Of a stretch of 64,000 bases of DNA, positions 1-7,930 are shown one piece after another; position 1 is the first letter of the stretch, and each line of letters opens with the position of its first letter. Made by a program: the position numbers and the translations under genes. The stretch is taken from contig NZ_BDCO01000003.1 in assembly GCF_001613545.1 (NCBI RefSeq), forward strand, positions 248,001 through 312,000. The letters run 5' to 3'. The notes below the pieces were generated by a model. It was not told the DNA's origin and ran no database searches. It saw only the letters and a program-made list of their open reading frames with translations. The DNA comes from Terrimicrobium sacchariphilum (GTDB lineage Bacteria > Verrucomicrobiota > Verrucomicrobiia > Chthoniobacterales > Terrimicrobiaceae).

Positions 1-78
1 CAATAAGATGCATGGGGGCGAAATGGGATATATACCAGCGAGCCGGACGATATTGCTCGAGCGGAACCTTGGCAAATA

Positions 79-897
79 TTATCCCTGAAACGGACGACTC
101 TCCGGTACCACCGGGTTCGTCAAAGCGCCTATGCCCTCGATGTCGACAGTCACCACATCGCCAGGCTTGAGCCAGCGCGGCGGCTTTGCCGCCATACCGA
201 CTCCATGAGGTGTGCCTGTCAATATCACAGTCCCTGGCAGCAAGGTTGTGCTGCCGCTCAAGAACTCGATCAGCGCCGGGACATCGAAGATCATGTCTGC
301 GGTATTCCAATCCTGCACGGTTTCCCCATTCAGAAGTGTGCAAATGCGTAGTGCATTCGGATCCCTGATCTCGTCACGAGTGACGATCGCCGGACCCAAT
401 GGGCAGAAGGTGTCAAAGGTTTTGCCGCGACACCACTGGCCTCCGCCCTTTCTGATCTGCCAGTCCCGCGCGCTGACATCATTGGCGCAGGTATATCCCA
501 GGACATAATCCATGGCACAGTCGCGCGGGACATTTTTGCAGCGCTTTCCCATAACGATTGCCAACTCGCATTCATAATCCACTTCATCGCTGGGAAGGGT
601 TGCTGGAATCTCGATGGGGTCGCCTGGATTTTGAAGGGAGTTGACGCCTTTGACGAAAAGCACTGGATAATCCGGAATCGCCATCCCGCTCTCCGCAGCG
701 TGACGCTTGTAGTTCAATCCGATGCAAAGGATTTCGGTGGGAATGAGTGGGGCAAGGAATTTTCCTGGTATCGAGAGCGTTTCAGAGAGTTGGAATGATC
801 CGAAAAGATTGCCATGGATTTGACGCACTCTGCCGTCGCGTTCCAGCGCTCCATGAGAGATTCCGCCGTTGCGATCTTCGTATCGGATGATTTTCAT
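79..897 (-). CDS. Fumarylacetoacetate hydrolase (FAH) family protein
   Basis: 272-aa enzyme of the FAH superfamily, which cleaves C-C bonds in acylpyruvates and diketo acids in the cytoplasm. The chosen ATG (complement of 895-897) begins MKIIRY, as does the paralogue at 22762-23568; the frame stays open further upstream but that part is not conserved. Visible motifs are LNYKRHAAESG (61-71), the metal ligands E109-x-E111 in DYECEL, D140 in CANDVSARD, and TGTPHGVG near the C-terminus. It is the last gene of a minus-strand operon after a 2-hydroxyacid dehydrogenase and an SDR. An SDR plus FAH pair is the hallmark of the non-phosphorylative deoxy-sugar acid route, in which a 2,4-diketo-3-deoxyaldonate is split to pyruvate and a hydroxyacid. 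That substrate is inferred, the family is not in doubt. Confidence 0.9.
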   Translation of the reverse strand: MKIIRYEDRNGGISHGALERDGRVRQIHGNLFGSFQLSETLSIPGKFLAPLIPTEILCIGLNYKRHAAESGMAIPDYPVLFVKGVNSLQNPGDPIEIPATLPSDEVDYECELAIVMGKRCKNVPRDCAMDYVLGYTCANDVSARDWQIRKGGGQWCRGKTFDTFCPLGPAIVTRDEIRDPNALRICTLLNGETVQDWNTADMIFDVPALIEFLSGSTTLLPGTVILTGTPHGVGMAAKPPRWLKPGDVVTVDIEGIGALTNPVVPESRPFQG

Positions 898-922
898 AGA
901 TCTTCTGCCGATCGGGCTCCAG

Positions 923-1876
923 CTAGACGCGGTTGACGGGGTGCGAAAGCGCCAGGCCGGCAAGACCCCGCACGATCTCCTCAGCTGCTTTACGCTGGAG
1001 CTCCGGTACGCTGCCTCCGCTGTACCAGGCAGTATGGGAAGTCAGGATCGTATTTGGAACATCTCGAAGAGGATGATCTCCCAGCAATGGTTCTGTCTCG
1101 AATACGTCCAGACCGGCCCCTGCGATACCTCCCTGAGCAAGTGCTTCGGTCAGAGCCTCGGTATCTATCAATCCGCCGCGTGCTGTATTGACCAATACAG
1201 CATCGTTTCGCATCCGGCTCAGCCTGGTTCGATCGATGAAGTGCCTTGTTTGGGTCGTAAGGGGAAGATGAAGGGAGAGAATCCCAGCTTCTTGAAAAAG
1301 CTCCTCCAATTGAAGCTGCTTCACTCCCAGCGCGGCGAACTTCTCCGTTGGAACCAGAGGATCATAAGCAGCGAGTTGAAAGCCGAATCCTCTCGCCCTT
1401 TCGAGCACTGCCCTGGCGATACGGCCAAAGCCAGCGGTGGCAAATACGGTATCCCGGAAAGCGGGAAAGGAGGTGGGTGGGGTGATTTTCCAGGTCCCTT
1501 GCCGGACGAGGGCATCGGTCTGCGGAAGTCGCCGGGTCAAGGAGAGGGCGAGTGCGAGCGAATGGTCCGAGACCTCATCAATGCAGTAGTCGGGAACATT
1601 GCAAACCGGGATGTTTCTTGCAGTGGCCGCCTGGAGATCAATGTTGTCGACCCCGATGCCGTAGCGAACGATGATCCGGCATTGATTGAGGTGGGCGACG
1701 ACTTCGCTGGTGACTGGCGCCCATTGAACCAGCAGAGCGTCGGCTTCCCCACACTCTGCTATGACATCCTCCGCGGTTTTGCATTGCGCGACATGAAGCT
1801 TTGCTCCGGTCTGCGTGATGATTTCACGCTCGCGGTCGACATGGGGGAATCCGTGATCGGTGATGAAGACGTTCAT
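923..1876 (-). CDS. D-isomer-specific 2-hydroxyacid dehydrogenase (CtBP-like)
   Basis: 317-aa NAD-dependent oxidoreductase that interconverts 2-hydroxy and 2-oxo acids. The start MNVFITDHG (complement of 1874-1876) removes an unconserved extension. The nucleotide-binding motif AGFGRIA lies at 148-154, catalytic Arg in NTARGG (R233), Glu in DVFETEP (about 260-262) and His in TSHTAW (H281). The motif RYGIGVDNID (71-80) is typical of the CtBP-like subgroup. It lies between an FAH hydrolase and an SDR on the same strand, with gaps of 25 and 19 bp, so it is probably co-transcribed and may handle a hydroxyacid or 2-oxoacid made by that pathway. Phosphoglycerate dehydrogenase is the other common label for such proteins; the specific substrate is unknown. 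Confidence 0.88.
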   Translation of the reverse strand: MNVFITDHGFPHVDREREIITQTGAKLHVAQCKTAEDVIAECGEADALLVQWAPVTSEVVAHLNQCRIIVRYGIGVDNIDLQAATARNIPVCNVPDYCIDEVSDHSLALALSLTRRLPQTDALVRQGTWKITPPTSFPAFRDTVFATAGFGRIARAVLERARGFGFQLAAYDPLVPTEKFAALGVKQLQLEELFQEAGILSLHLPLTTQTRHFIDRTRLSRMRNDAVLVNTARGGLIDTEALTEALAQGGIAGAGLDVFETEPLLGDHPLRDVPNTILTSHTAWYSGGSVPELQRKAAEEIVRGLAGLALSHPVNRV

Positions 1877-1895
1877 TGATGGACGAAATGAGGTC

Positions 1896-2681
1896 CTAGA
1901 AGTCCCGCATGAAGCCGCCCGCGGACCAGCCGCCATCGACGCAAAGCGTCTGGCCTGTGATGTAGCTGCTCTCGGGAGCTGCGAGAAAGACGATGACGTT
2001 GGCGATTTCGTCGGGCGTTCCGACCCGGCCTACGGGCACGTGGGAGAGCATGCGTTGGGCATTCTCCCGCATCACACCATTTTCTCCATAGAAGAGCGCT
2101 TCCGTCGCCTTCGTCAATGTCGAGCCGGGTGCCACGCAGTTCACCAGGATTCCTCGCGGCGCGAGCTCGATGGCCATGGCTCGGGTCAGGTTGATCACGC
2201 CTGCCTTGGCAGCGGTGAAGGCGCACTGCAATCTTGCCGGCACGACGCCGAGGACCGAGGCGATATTGATCACACGCCCTCCTCCATTTTGCAGCATCAG
2301 TGCGGTGGCGCATCGGCTGACGAGAAAGAGTCCTCGCAAATCCACGTTCATAATGTTGTCCCACTCTTCGGAGGGGAAACGGTCGATCGTGACCCGATGA
2401 TTGAGAGTGTTGAGTCCTGCGTTATTTACCAGGATGTCGATATGCCCGTAGTGAGAGCTGATCCAATCGATCCCAGACTCGACTTCCTGCTGGTTGGAGA
2501 CATCCATCCGCAGCGGTCGTGCGTTCGGTATCTGCATCACTGCCTGTATCGCCTCATCCTCGTCCAGGTCGGACAACACGACGCTCGCTCCATTGGCCGC
2601 GAGCAGGCGCGCCGTGGCAAGGCCGATGCCGCGTGCTCCTCCTGTGACCAGCGCGACTTTCTCTTTCAGGTCGACATTCAT
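1896..2681 (-). CDS. SDR family oxidoreductase with Phe at the catalytic Tyr position
   Basis: 261-aa classical short-chain dehydrogenase/reductase. The dinucleotide motif TGGARGIG is at 13-20, NNAG at 86-89 and the catalytic Ser in INIASV at S142. The expected Tyr-x3-Lys is F155-x3-K159 in CAFTAAKAG, so the general-base Tyr is replaced by Phe while Ser and Lys remain. The minus-strand codon there is TTC. The C-terminus ends with the usual GQTLCVDGG motif and is intact. It is the first gene of the operon with the 2-hydroxyacid dehydrogenase and FAH hydrolase. An intact SDR in this setting would oxidise a 2-keto-3-deoxy sugar acid; the substitution makes normal activity uncertain. Confidence 0.88.
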   Translation of the reverse strand: MNVDLKEKVALVTGGARGIGLATARLLAANGASVVLSDLDEDEAIQAVMQIPNARPLRMDVSNQQEVESGIDWISSHYGHIDILVNNAGLNTLNHRVTIDRFPSEEWDNIMNVDLRGLFLVSRCATALMLQNGGGRVINIASVLGVVPARLQCAFTAAKAGVINLTRAMAIELAPRGILVNCVAPGSTLTKATEALFYGENGVMRENAQRMLSHVPVGRVGTPDEIANVIVFLAAPESSYITGQTLCVDGGWSAGGFMRDF

Positions 2682-2735
2682 CAGAGGAAACGGACCTGAT
2701 GGATCGTCCCGGAAGAGGGAGGCTGGGCAGGGTTA

Positions 2736-2758
2736 GGGGACATGTGTTACTTGTCCCC
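2736..2758. promoter_or_regulatory. Inverted repeat GGGGACA-N9-TGTCCCC
   Basis: Perfect 7-bp arms with a 9-bp centre lie 55 bp before the SDR/dehydrogenase/FAH operon and 43 bp after the AraC-type gene. It could be an operator for that operon or a weak terminator for the AraC gene; no T-tract follows on the minus strand. The half-sites are oriented opposite to the 23-bp regulon palindrome found elsewhere in the window. Confidence 0.45.
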
Positions 2759-2801
2759 CGGAAGCCCTTTTCCCCTCTACCTGTTTTCGATGGAAATCCT
2801 T

Positions 2802-3737
2802 CTATTTTCGCTGGGATTGGGCGAATTCCGTCGGCGACATGCCAATGAGATTTCGAAACGATGTATTGAAATGACTCAGCGTGTCAAAGCCGACGGCCAG
2901 GGCCACTTCAGTGACGCGCATTTCCGGCACGCAAAGGAGTGCCTTTGCCTGCGAAATGCGGTAGGCGCGCAGATAATGTACGCAGCTCATGCCGACCGTA
3001 TCGCGAAAAATCGATTGCAGTCGGTTCACACTCAGCCCTGAGGCCTTGGCGATCTGTTCCACATAAAGCGGCTCTGAGTAGTTTTCCTGAATAAACCTGA
3101 GAGCTTTTTCAATCTGGATCCAGTTTGGCTGATCGGGCAAGGAGCGCGGGCTATTTCGATCCGAATCCTCCCAGCGAAGGATGCGGACGAGAATTTCCAT
3201 GAGCAGGGCGCGCAATCTCAGTTCCGATCCGATCTGCTTTTCGTCGTACTCCCGAGCCATCGTCTCAAACATTTCGATGATCTCCTTGCGGAAAGCGGGA
3301 GGAAGACGCAGGACTGCCTCGTTGATGCTTTGGCTGGAAGTGAAACGTGAAAGCATGCGGGCGCCGTCGCCTCGCGGCCCCATTTCGAGCAAAAGGATGG
3401 GCAGGAAATGAACAGTAATCGAACGGTGGGGGTAGTTGAAGTGCAAGGCGTAGTGGGGGACACCCGGCCCCATGAGCAGGATGCTTCCCGGTAAACGCTC
3501 GAGCTTTTCCGATCCCACAAACTGGATGATCTTGCCCTCGAGAACGATGCCTAGCTCGCAATACGGATGCTGCTCCGGGTGTGGGACGGTCGGCTGGAAG
3601 CGGGAGGCTCCAGAGTGAACGATTTTTGACCGGACGATAAGAGGTTGGGAGGGGTTGATCGGATGGTGGACATCACGCACCTCGCCGAGCCACGCCAGAT
3701 CATCGAGCGAGCGATCTTCTTTTTGGGAGCGACGCAT
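2802..3737 (-). CDS. AraC family transcriptional regulator
   Basis: About 311 aa from ATG (complement of 3735-3737); an in-frame GTG at 3764 would add nine residues. Neither start has a clear Shine-Dalgarno sequence. The N-terminal half is a cupin-like sensing domain (PHPEQHPYCELGIVLEG, GPGVPHYALHF). The C-terminal 100 residues carry two helix-turn-helix motifs, AKASGLSVNRLQSIF and ALAVGFDTLSHFNTSF, followed by GMSPTEF. It sits between the catabolic operon ending at 79 and the divergent E1-lipoyl operon starting at 3869, so it probably controls one or both. Sugars or sugar acids are the usual ligands for this arrangement; the ligand here is unknown. Confidence 0.9.
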   Translation of the reverse strand: MRRSQKEDRSLDDLAWLGEVRDVHHPINPSQPLIVRSKIVHSGASRFQPTVPHPEQHPYCELGIVLEGKIIQFVGSEKLERLPGSILLMGPGVPHYALHFNYPHRSITVHFLPILLLEMGPRGDGARMLSRFTSSQSINEAVLRLPPAFRKEIIEMFETMAREYDEKQIGSELRLRALLMEILVRILRWEDSDRNSPRSLPDQPNWIQIEKALRFIQENYSEPLYVEQIAKASGLSVNRLQSIFRDTVGMSCVHYLRAYRISQAKALLCVPEMRVTEVALAVGFDTLSHFNTSFRNLIGMSPTEFAQSQRK

Positions 3738-3748
3738 GGGGTGCCATA

Positions 3749-3777
3749 TTGACGCCCCGACCACCGGGGATGGTCAA
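3749..3777. promoter_or_regulatory. Nested inverted repeat in the AraC/E1 divergent promoter region
   Basis: Outer arms TTGAC and GTCAA (3749-3753, 3773-3777) enclose inner arms CCCCG and CGGGG (3755-3759, 3765-3769). It lies just upstream of the AraC start and about 90 bp upstream of the E1 fusion gene, a plausible operator position. Function is inferred from position only. Confidence 0.35.
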
Positions 3778-3868
3778 CTGGATTTTACTCCTCGTGGGGA
3801 AAGTGAAGGAAAACCGGGTGAAAACAGAAGGTTAAATCCGCTGGGATGTCTTAGCGTTCGCTCTTTCT

Positions 3869-6286
3869 ATGGCAGTCCGCACCCCAGGCAAACATCCAAG
3901 CGGTCACTCCACTCCGGGAGATATCGGTATTCCAGCCGGAATGAATCGGGAGGATCTCCTGCGTCTCTACGAGCGGATGGTCCTGCTGCGACAATCCGAG
4001 CTGGCTGCTCAGGCCGCCTACAAAAAGGGTGAGATGCCAGGCTTCATCCATCTGTATGTGGGGCAGGAGGCTGTCGCCGTGGGATTGTGTGCCCACCTTA
4101 GAAACGATGATTGGATCACCAGTACGCATCGCGGCCATGGCCATGCCCTGGCCAAGGGGATGCCGGTCAAGTCGTTGTTCGCTGAGTTATTTGCAAGGTC
4201 GACAGGGTGCTGTGGTGGCCGGGGTGGCAGCATGCATCTTTACGATCCAGACCACGGGGTTTTTGGGACGAATGGAATTGTCGGGGCGGGAATTCCTCAT
4301 GCTGTTGGCGCGGCTCTGAGCGCGCGCATCCGCGGCACAGATGGCGTGGGAGTAGCGTTTTTCGGGGACGGAGCAGTCAATCATGGAGCGTTTCACGAGA
4401 GCCTGAATTTTGCCGGGGCTCAGGGGGCGGGGGTGGTTTTTGTCTGTGAAAACAACCTGTATGCGACGGCGACGCCACTTCATATGGCGACGCGCAACAC
4501 GGACATCGCCAGCAAAGCCGCCGCCTATGGAATAACCGGCGTGAGCGTGGATGGAAACGATGTGCTGGCCGTATGGGAAATGGGGCGGGACGCCGTGCTG
4601 AGGGCGCGTAATGGCGGAGGCCCGACGCTGATCGAAGCCAGGACATATCGGTTCGTCGGACACCACGAGGGGGATCCCCTTGTTGGCACCTACCGTACAC
4701 AGGAGGAGCTGGATGGCTGGAAGATGCGGTGCCCGATCCTTCGCTTCCGCCATCGCTTATCCGAGGAGATGCAAATCGCCACCCTGGCCGAGCTTGATGC
4801 TATCGACCTCGCCGTTCAGGAACAGGTGGAGTCTGGACTGGAATTTGCGAGAGTTTCTCCCGAGCCTCTGCCGGAGACTTTCTCTGATCACGTCTGGTCG
4901 GCCCGGACATTCCAGGCTCCATCGATGGAACGTTCCTCGGAATCGCGGGTCACCCAAGGCTGGCTCGATGCCGTGAGGGACGGTATCGCGGAGGAAATGC
5001 GGCGCGATCCGCATATCCTCTATTTTGGTGAGGGTATCGGCGAAAGGGCGGGCAGCTTTGCGCATACGAAAGGATTATGGCAGGAGTTCGGAGGTCATCG
5101 GGTAGTTGATACTCCGATTTGCGAATTGGGTTTCACTGGGGCTGCAGTGGGCGCATCCGCCACCGGGTGCCGTACGATCGCAGACCTGATGTTTGTTGAT
5201 TTTCTTTTCGAAACCGGCGGACAGATCCCGCTTCAGGCCAGCAAGCTTCGCTACATGAGTAACGGGCAGATGTCCTGTCCCATGGTGATACGGGCTCCTT
5301 GCGGAGCGATCAAAAGCGCAGGCCCCCATCACAGCGGAACCTATCATGCACCATGGTCGCATTTTCCAGGGCTCATCGTAGCCATGCCGTCAAACCCCGC
5401 TGATGCAAAGGGGCTGATGAAGACCGCCCTGCGCAGTGAGGACCCTGTGCTGTTTCTCGAGCCGAAAGCTCTTTTTTCAAGCAAGGGAGACGTCCCTGTC
5501 GGCGAGCACCTCGTGCCATTTGGCGTAGCCAGCATCAGACGTTCTGGCTGCGACGCGACGATCGTCGCTGCGGGGCGTATGGTCGAGCTGGCCCTGGAGG
5601 CGGCGAACCGCCTGGAGGCTATCGGCGTCCATTGCGACGTCATCGATCTGCGGACAATCGTGCCTCTCGACCTTGAAGCAATCTCGGCCAGCCTGAAGAA
5701 AACGCATCGGGTACTGGTGGTCGATGAAGGGTATGCGATGTGCGGGGTCGGTGCGGAAATCGCTGCGGCTCTCGGGGAGACCGCTTTCGACGAACTCGAC
5801 GCCCCGGTGGGCCGCCTCCATCTGGAGCCGGTTTCTCATCCATTCAGCCCGAAACTGGAGAATGCCGTGCTTCCCTCCACGGAGAAAATCGTGGAGGCCG
5901 TACGGGATCTCATGGCAGGAAGAACGCCTTTGATCCGCAGGCCTCAAACGTCGGGTGTCTTCACCAGGAAAGAGAACCTCTCATCAGCTGTTGCCACAAA
6001 CATGGAAAGCGTGTCGGTGTCCGTCGGGATCCCTGCGACTGACAAAGTACTTCCGGGGATGCCTGTTCTCATGCCGCATGGCGATCTCACCGTGAGCGAA
6101 GCCAGGGTTGTCAAATGGATCAAGTCTCAGGGTGACGTGGTCGTTGCTGGGGAGGGTCTTCTCGAAGTGGAAACCGACAAGGCCGTGATGGAAATCGAAG
6201 CGCCGGGAAATGGTCGCTTGATTCAGGTTCTTGCTCCCGTCGGAACCGTGGTAAAGATGGGGGAGACCCTCGGAGTAGTGGCATAG
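3869..6286 (+). CDS. Fused 2-oxoacid dehydrogenase E1alpha-E1beta-lipoyl protein
   Basis: 805-aa protein joining three parts that are usually separate. Residues about 25-340 are E1 alpha, with the thiamine diphosphate motif GDGAVN (166-171) closing at NN (195-196). Residues about 360-685 are E1 beta (EGIGERAG, GFTGAAVGA, HHSGTYHAPW). Residues about 728-805 are a lipoyl/biotinyl domain with the lipoylation site ETDKA (768-772, K771). E1 decarboxylates pyruvate, acetoin or a related 2-oxo compound and passes the acyl group to lipoate; here the swinging arm is attached to E1 itself, while E2 usually carries it. No E2 acyltransferase or E3 gene is in the window. It heads a plus-strand operon with an MBL-fold enzyme 3 bp downstream. 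The substrate may be the pyruvate made by neighbouring FAH or lyase enzymes (inference). Confidence 0.9.
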   Translation: MAVRTPGKHPSGHSTPGDIGIPAGMNREDLLRLYERMVLLRQSELAAQAAYKKGEMPGFIHLYVGQEAVAVGLCAHLRNDDWITSTHRGHGHALAKGMPVKSLFAELFARSTGCCGGRGGSMHLYDPDHGVFGTNGIVGAGIPHAVGAALSARIRGTDGVGVAFFGDGAVNHGAFHESLNFAGAQGAGVVFVCENNLYATATPLHMATRNTDIASKAAAYGITGVSVDGNDVLAVWEMGRDAVLRARNGGGPTLIEARTYRFVGHHEGDPLVGTYRTQEELDGWKMRCPILRFRHRLSEEMQIATLAELDAIDLAVQEQVESGLEFARVSPEPLPETFSDHVWSARTFQAPSMERSSESRVTQGWLDAVRDGIAEEMRRDPHILYFGEGIGERAGSFAHTKGLWQEFGGHRVVDTPICELGFTGAAVGASATGCRTIADLMFVDFLFETGGQIPLQASKLRYMSNGQMSCPMVIRAPCGAIKSAGPHHSGTYHAPWSHFPGLIVAMPSNPADAKGLMKTALRSEDPVLFLEPKALFSSKGDVPVGEHLVPFGVASIRRSGCDATIVAAGRMVELALEAANRLEAIGVHCDVIDLRTIVPLDLEAISASLKKTHRVLVVDEGYAMCGVGAEIAAALGETAFDELDAPVGRLHLEPVSHPFSPKLENAVLPSTEKIVEAVRDLMAGRTPLIRRPQTSGVFTRKENLSSAVATNMESVSVSVGIPATDKVLPGMPVLMPHGDLTVSEARVVKWIKSQGDVVVAGEGLLEVETDKAVMEIEAPGNGRLIQVLAPVGTVVKMGETLGVVA

Positions 6287-6289
6287 ACC

Positions 6290-7138
6290 ATGAAGAAAAA
6301 ATCCCCCTCGAAACTCGCTTGCGCCCTGAATTCCTGCCAGGTGAAGCGAGGCCAGATCGCGCTGGCCTGGCTCGGCCAGGCCGGGTTTCTCCTCAAAAGC
6401 CCTGGCGGCGTCGTGCTCGCGCTGGACCCCTATCTTAGCAACTCCTGCGCGGCCATCGGGCGCTCCATCGGTGTCGACATGGAACGTCGATTTCCCTCTC
6501 TTTTGAATCCAGAGGAGCTATCGGGCTGCGACGCTTTGATGTTCACCCATAGCCATCAGGATCACGTTGATCCCGAGACGATCCAGCCTTACCTTCGCGC
6601 TGGCGGACGCGGACCATTCATCGCCCCTCATGAAGCAGCTGACCGGCTCCGCGCCCTGGGGGCGAAGGATATTTGCCTGATCTGGCCAAATCACTGTGTC
6701 GAGATCGGAGACTTTGCTGTGAAAGCGACATTTGCCATCCCGCTTGGAGGAGATGATCTTACCCATGTGGGCTATCTCATCGAGGTGCAAAATGGCCCCC
6801 GCATTTACTTCACTGGAGACACGGACTATAATGAGATCCTTTCCTTGAGCGTCGCGCCCTACCGGCCGGATATCATGGTTACAGTGATCAATCCCGCCTT
6901 TCGTAATCTCTCGCCCGCTGACGCGGCAAGGCTGGCCCGGGCAATCGGTCCGCGCACTGTCATACCGTGCCATCACGATCTCTTTCCGGACAATTCGCTG
7001 CCCGCCCGCTTGTTGCGGACGAACCTTGTCCAAGCGGGTATGCCTAACGCTTTTTGCGAGCCGCCGCGCGGTGAGATCCAGCTTTACCAACGACAGAACG
7101 GGCCGAGAGGTCTGGCGCTCAAGGGAGAACGATCATGA
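6290..7138 (+). CDS. MBL-fold metallohydrolase, UlaG-like
   Basis: 282-aa metallo-beta-lactamase-fold hydrolase. The metal motif H87-S-H89-Q-D91-H92 is intact, followed by further ligands in FTGDTDYNE and PCHHDLF. The layout resembles UlaG-type lactonases, which open L-ascorbate-6-phosphate or similar sugar lactones in the cytoplasm. It starts 3 bp after the E1 fusion and overlaps the next SDR gene by 4 bp, so the three are translationally coupled. A sugar-lactone substrate fits the context but is not proven; the family also contains many uncharacterised hydrolases. Confidence 0.85.
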   Translation: MKKKSPSKLACALNSCQVKRGQIALAWLGQAGFLLKSPGGVVLALDPYLSNSCAAIGRSIGVDMERRFPSLLNPEELSGCDALMFTHSHQDHVDPETIQPYLRAGGRGPFIAPHEAADRLRALGAKDICLIWPNHCVEIGDFAVKATFAIPLGGDDLTHVGYLIEVQNGPRIYFTGDTDYNEILSLSVAPYRPDIMVTVINPAFRNLSPADAARLARAIGPRTVIPCHHDLFPDNSLPARLLRTNLVQAGMPNAFCEPPRGEIQLYQRQNGPRGLALKGERS

Positions 7139-7917
7139 GAGGATTGAATGGCAAACGGATTTTCATTTCCGGTGGATGCGGTGACATCGGCCGTGCTGTT
7201 GCGCAACGTTTTCTCGAGGAGGGTGCATCCATCGTCCTGGCCGACCTACGCGATGGAGGAGTATGCCAAAGCCTTGAGGATCAGTTCATACCGGGGCGGG
7301 TGCACTTCGTTTCCTGCGATGTAACCAGCCCGGCCTCGGTAGACGAGGCATTTGCCGCTGCCGTGGAGTGGTTTGGCGGGCTGGATGTCATCATTTCCAA
7401 TGCCGGGACGGTGAGTAATCAGCCGTTCGCCGAAATCACGACGGAAAAATGGCAGCGGACCCTGGATGTCAATCTTACCGGAAGCTTTTTGATCGCCCAG
7501 GCCGGGCTCCGTATATTGAGAAAGAATGCGAGAATCGGGCATGGCCTTCGAGGCGTGATTCTCTTTACCGGCAGTTGGGTCCAGCAAATGCCGTGGCCCC
7601 ATGCCGCAAGTTACTGCGTAAGCAAGGCGGGACAGGAAATGCTGATGAAAGTCATAGCGCAGGAAGCAGCCTCGGAGGGTATCTCCTGCAATGTCGTTGC
7701 TCCGGGCATGGTCTACGCTGGTCTCACCCGGGAGATTTATGATCGCGACCCAGCCTTTCGGCAGGCCTGCGATCAGGTTGTTCCCGCCGGCCGCATGAGC
7801 TCCGCCGAGGAACTGGCGGGAGCGTTCGCTTTTCTGGCCAGTGACGATGCCCGTTATATCACCGGCACCACTTTCCTTGTGGACGGTGGCGCATCCCTGG
7901 TGCGTCGCGACATCTGA
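7135..7917 (+). CDS. SDR family oxidoreductase
   Basis: 260-aa classical SDR. The motif SGGCGDIG is at 12-19, NAG at 89-91, catalytic S147 (FTGSW), Y160 and K164 (YCVSK). It ends with ITGTTFLVDGG, the usual C-terminal motif. The ATG overlaps the stop of the MBL-fold gene by 4 bp (ATGA). It probably oxidises a sugar or polyol linked to the lactonase-like step before it; the substrate cannot be read from sequence. Confidence 0.9.
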   Translation: MRGLNGKRIFISGGCGDIGRAVAQRFLEEGASIVLADLRDGGVCQSLEDQFIPGRVHFVSCDVTSPASVDEAFAAAVEWFGGLDVIISNAGTVSNQPFAEITTEKWQRTLDVNLTGSFLIAQAGLRILRKNARIGHGLRGVILFTGSWVQQMPWPHAASYCVSKAGQEMLMKVIAQEAASEGISCNVVAPGMVYAGLTREIYDRDPAFRQACDQVVPAGRMSSAEELAGAFAFLASDDARYITGTTFLVDGGASLVRRDI

Positions 7918-7930
7918 TTTTCGCTCTTCC

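Noticed and set aside
1-78. Start of a further minus-strand gene of the first operon
   Set aside because: The frame is open on the minus strand, but 78 bp give too little to choose a start or recognise a product.
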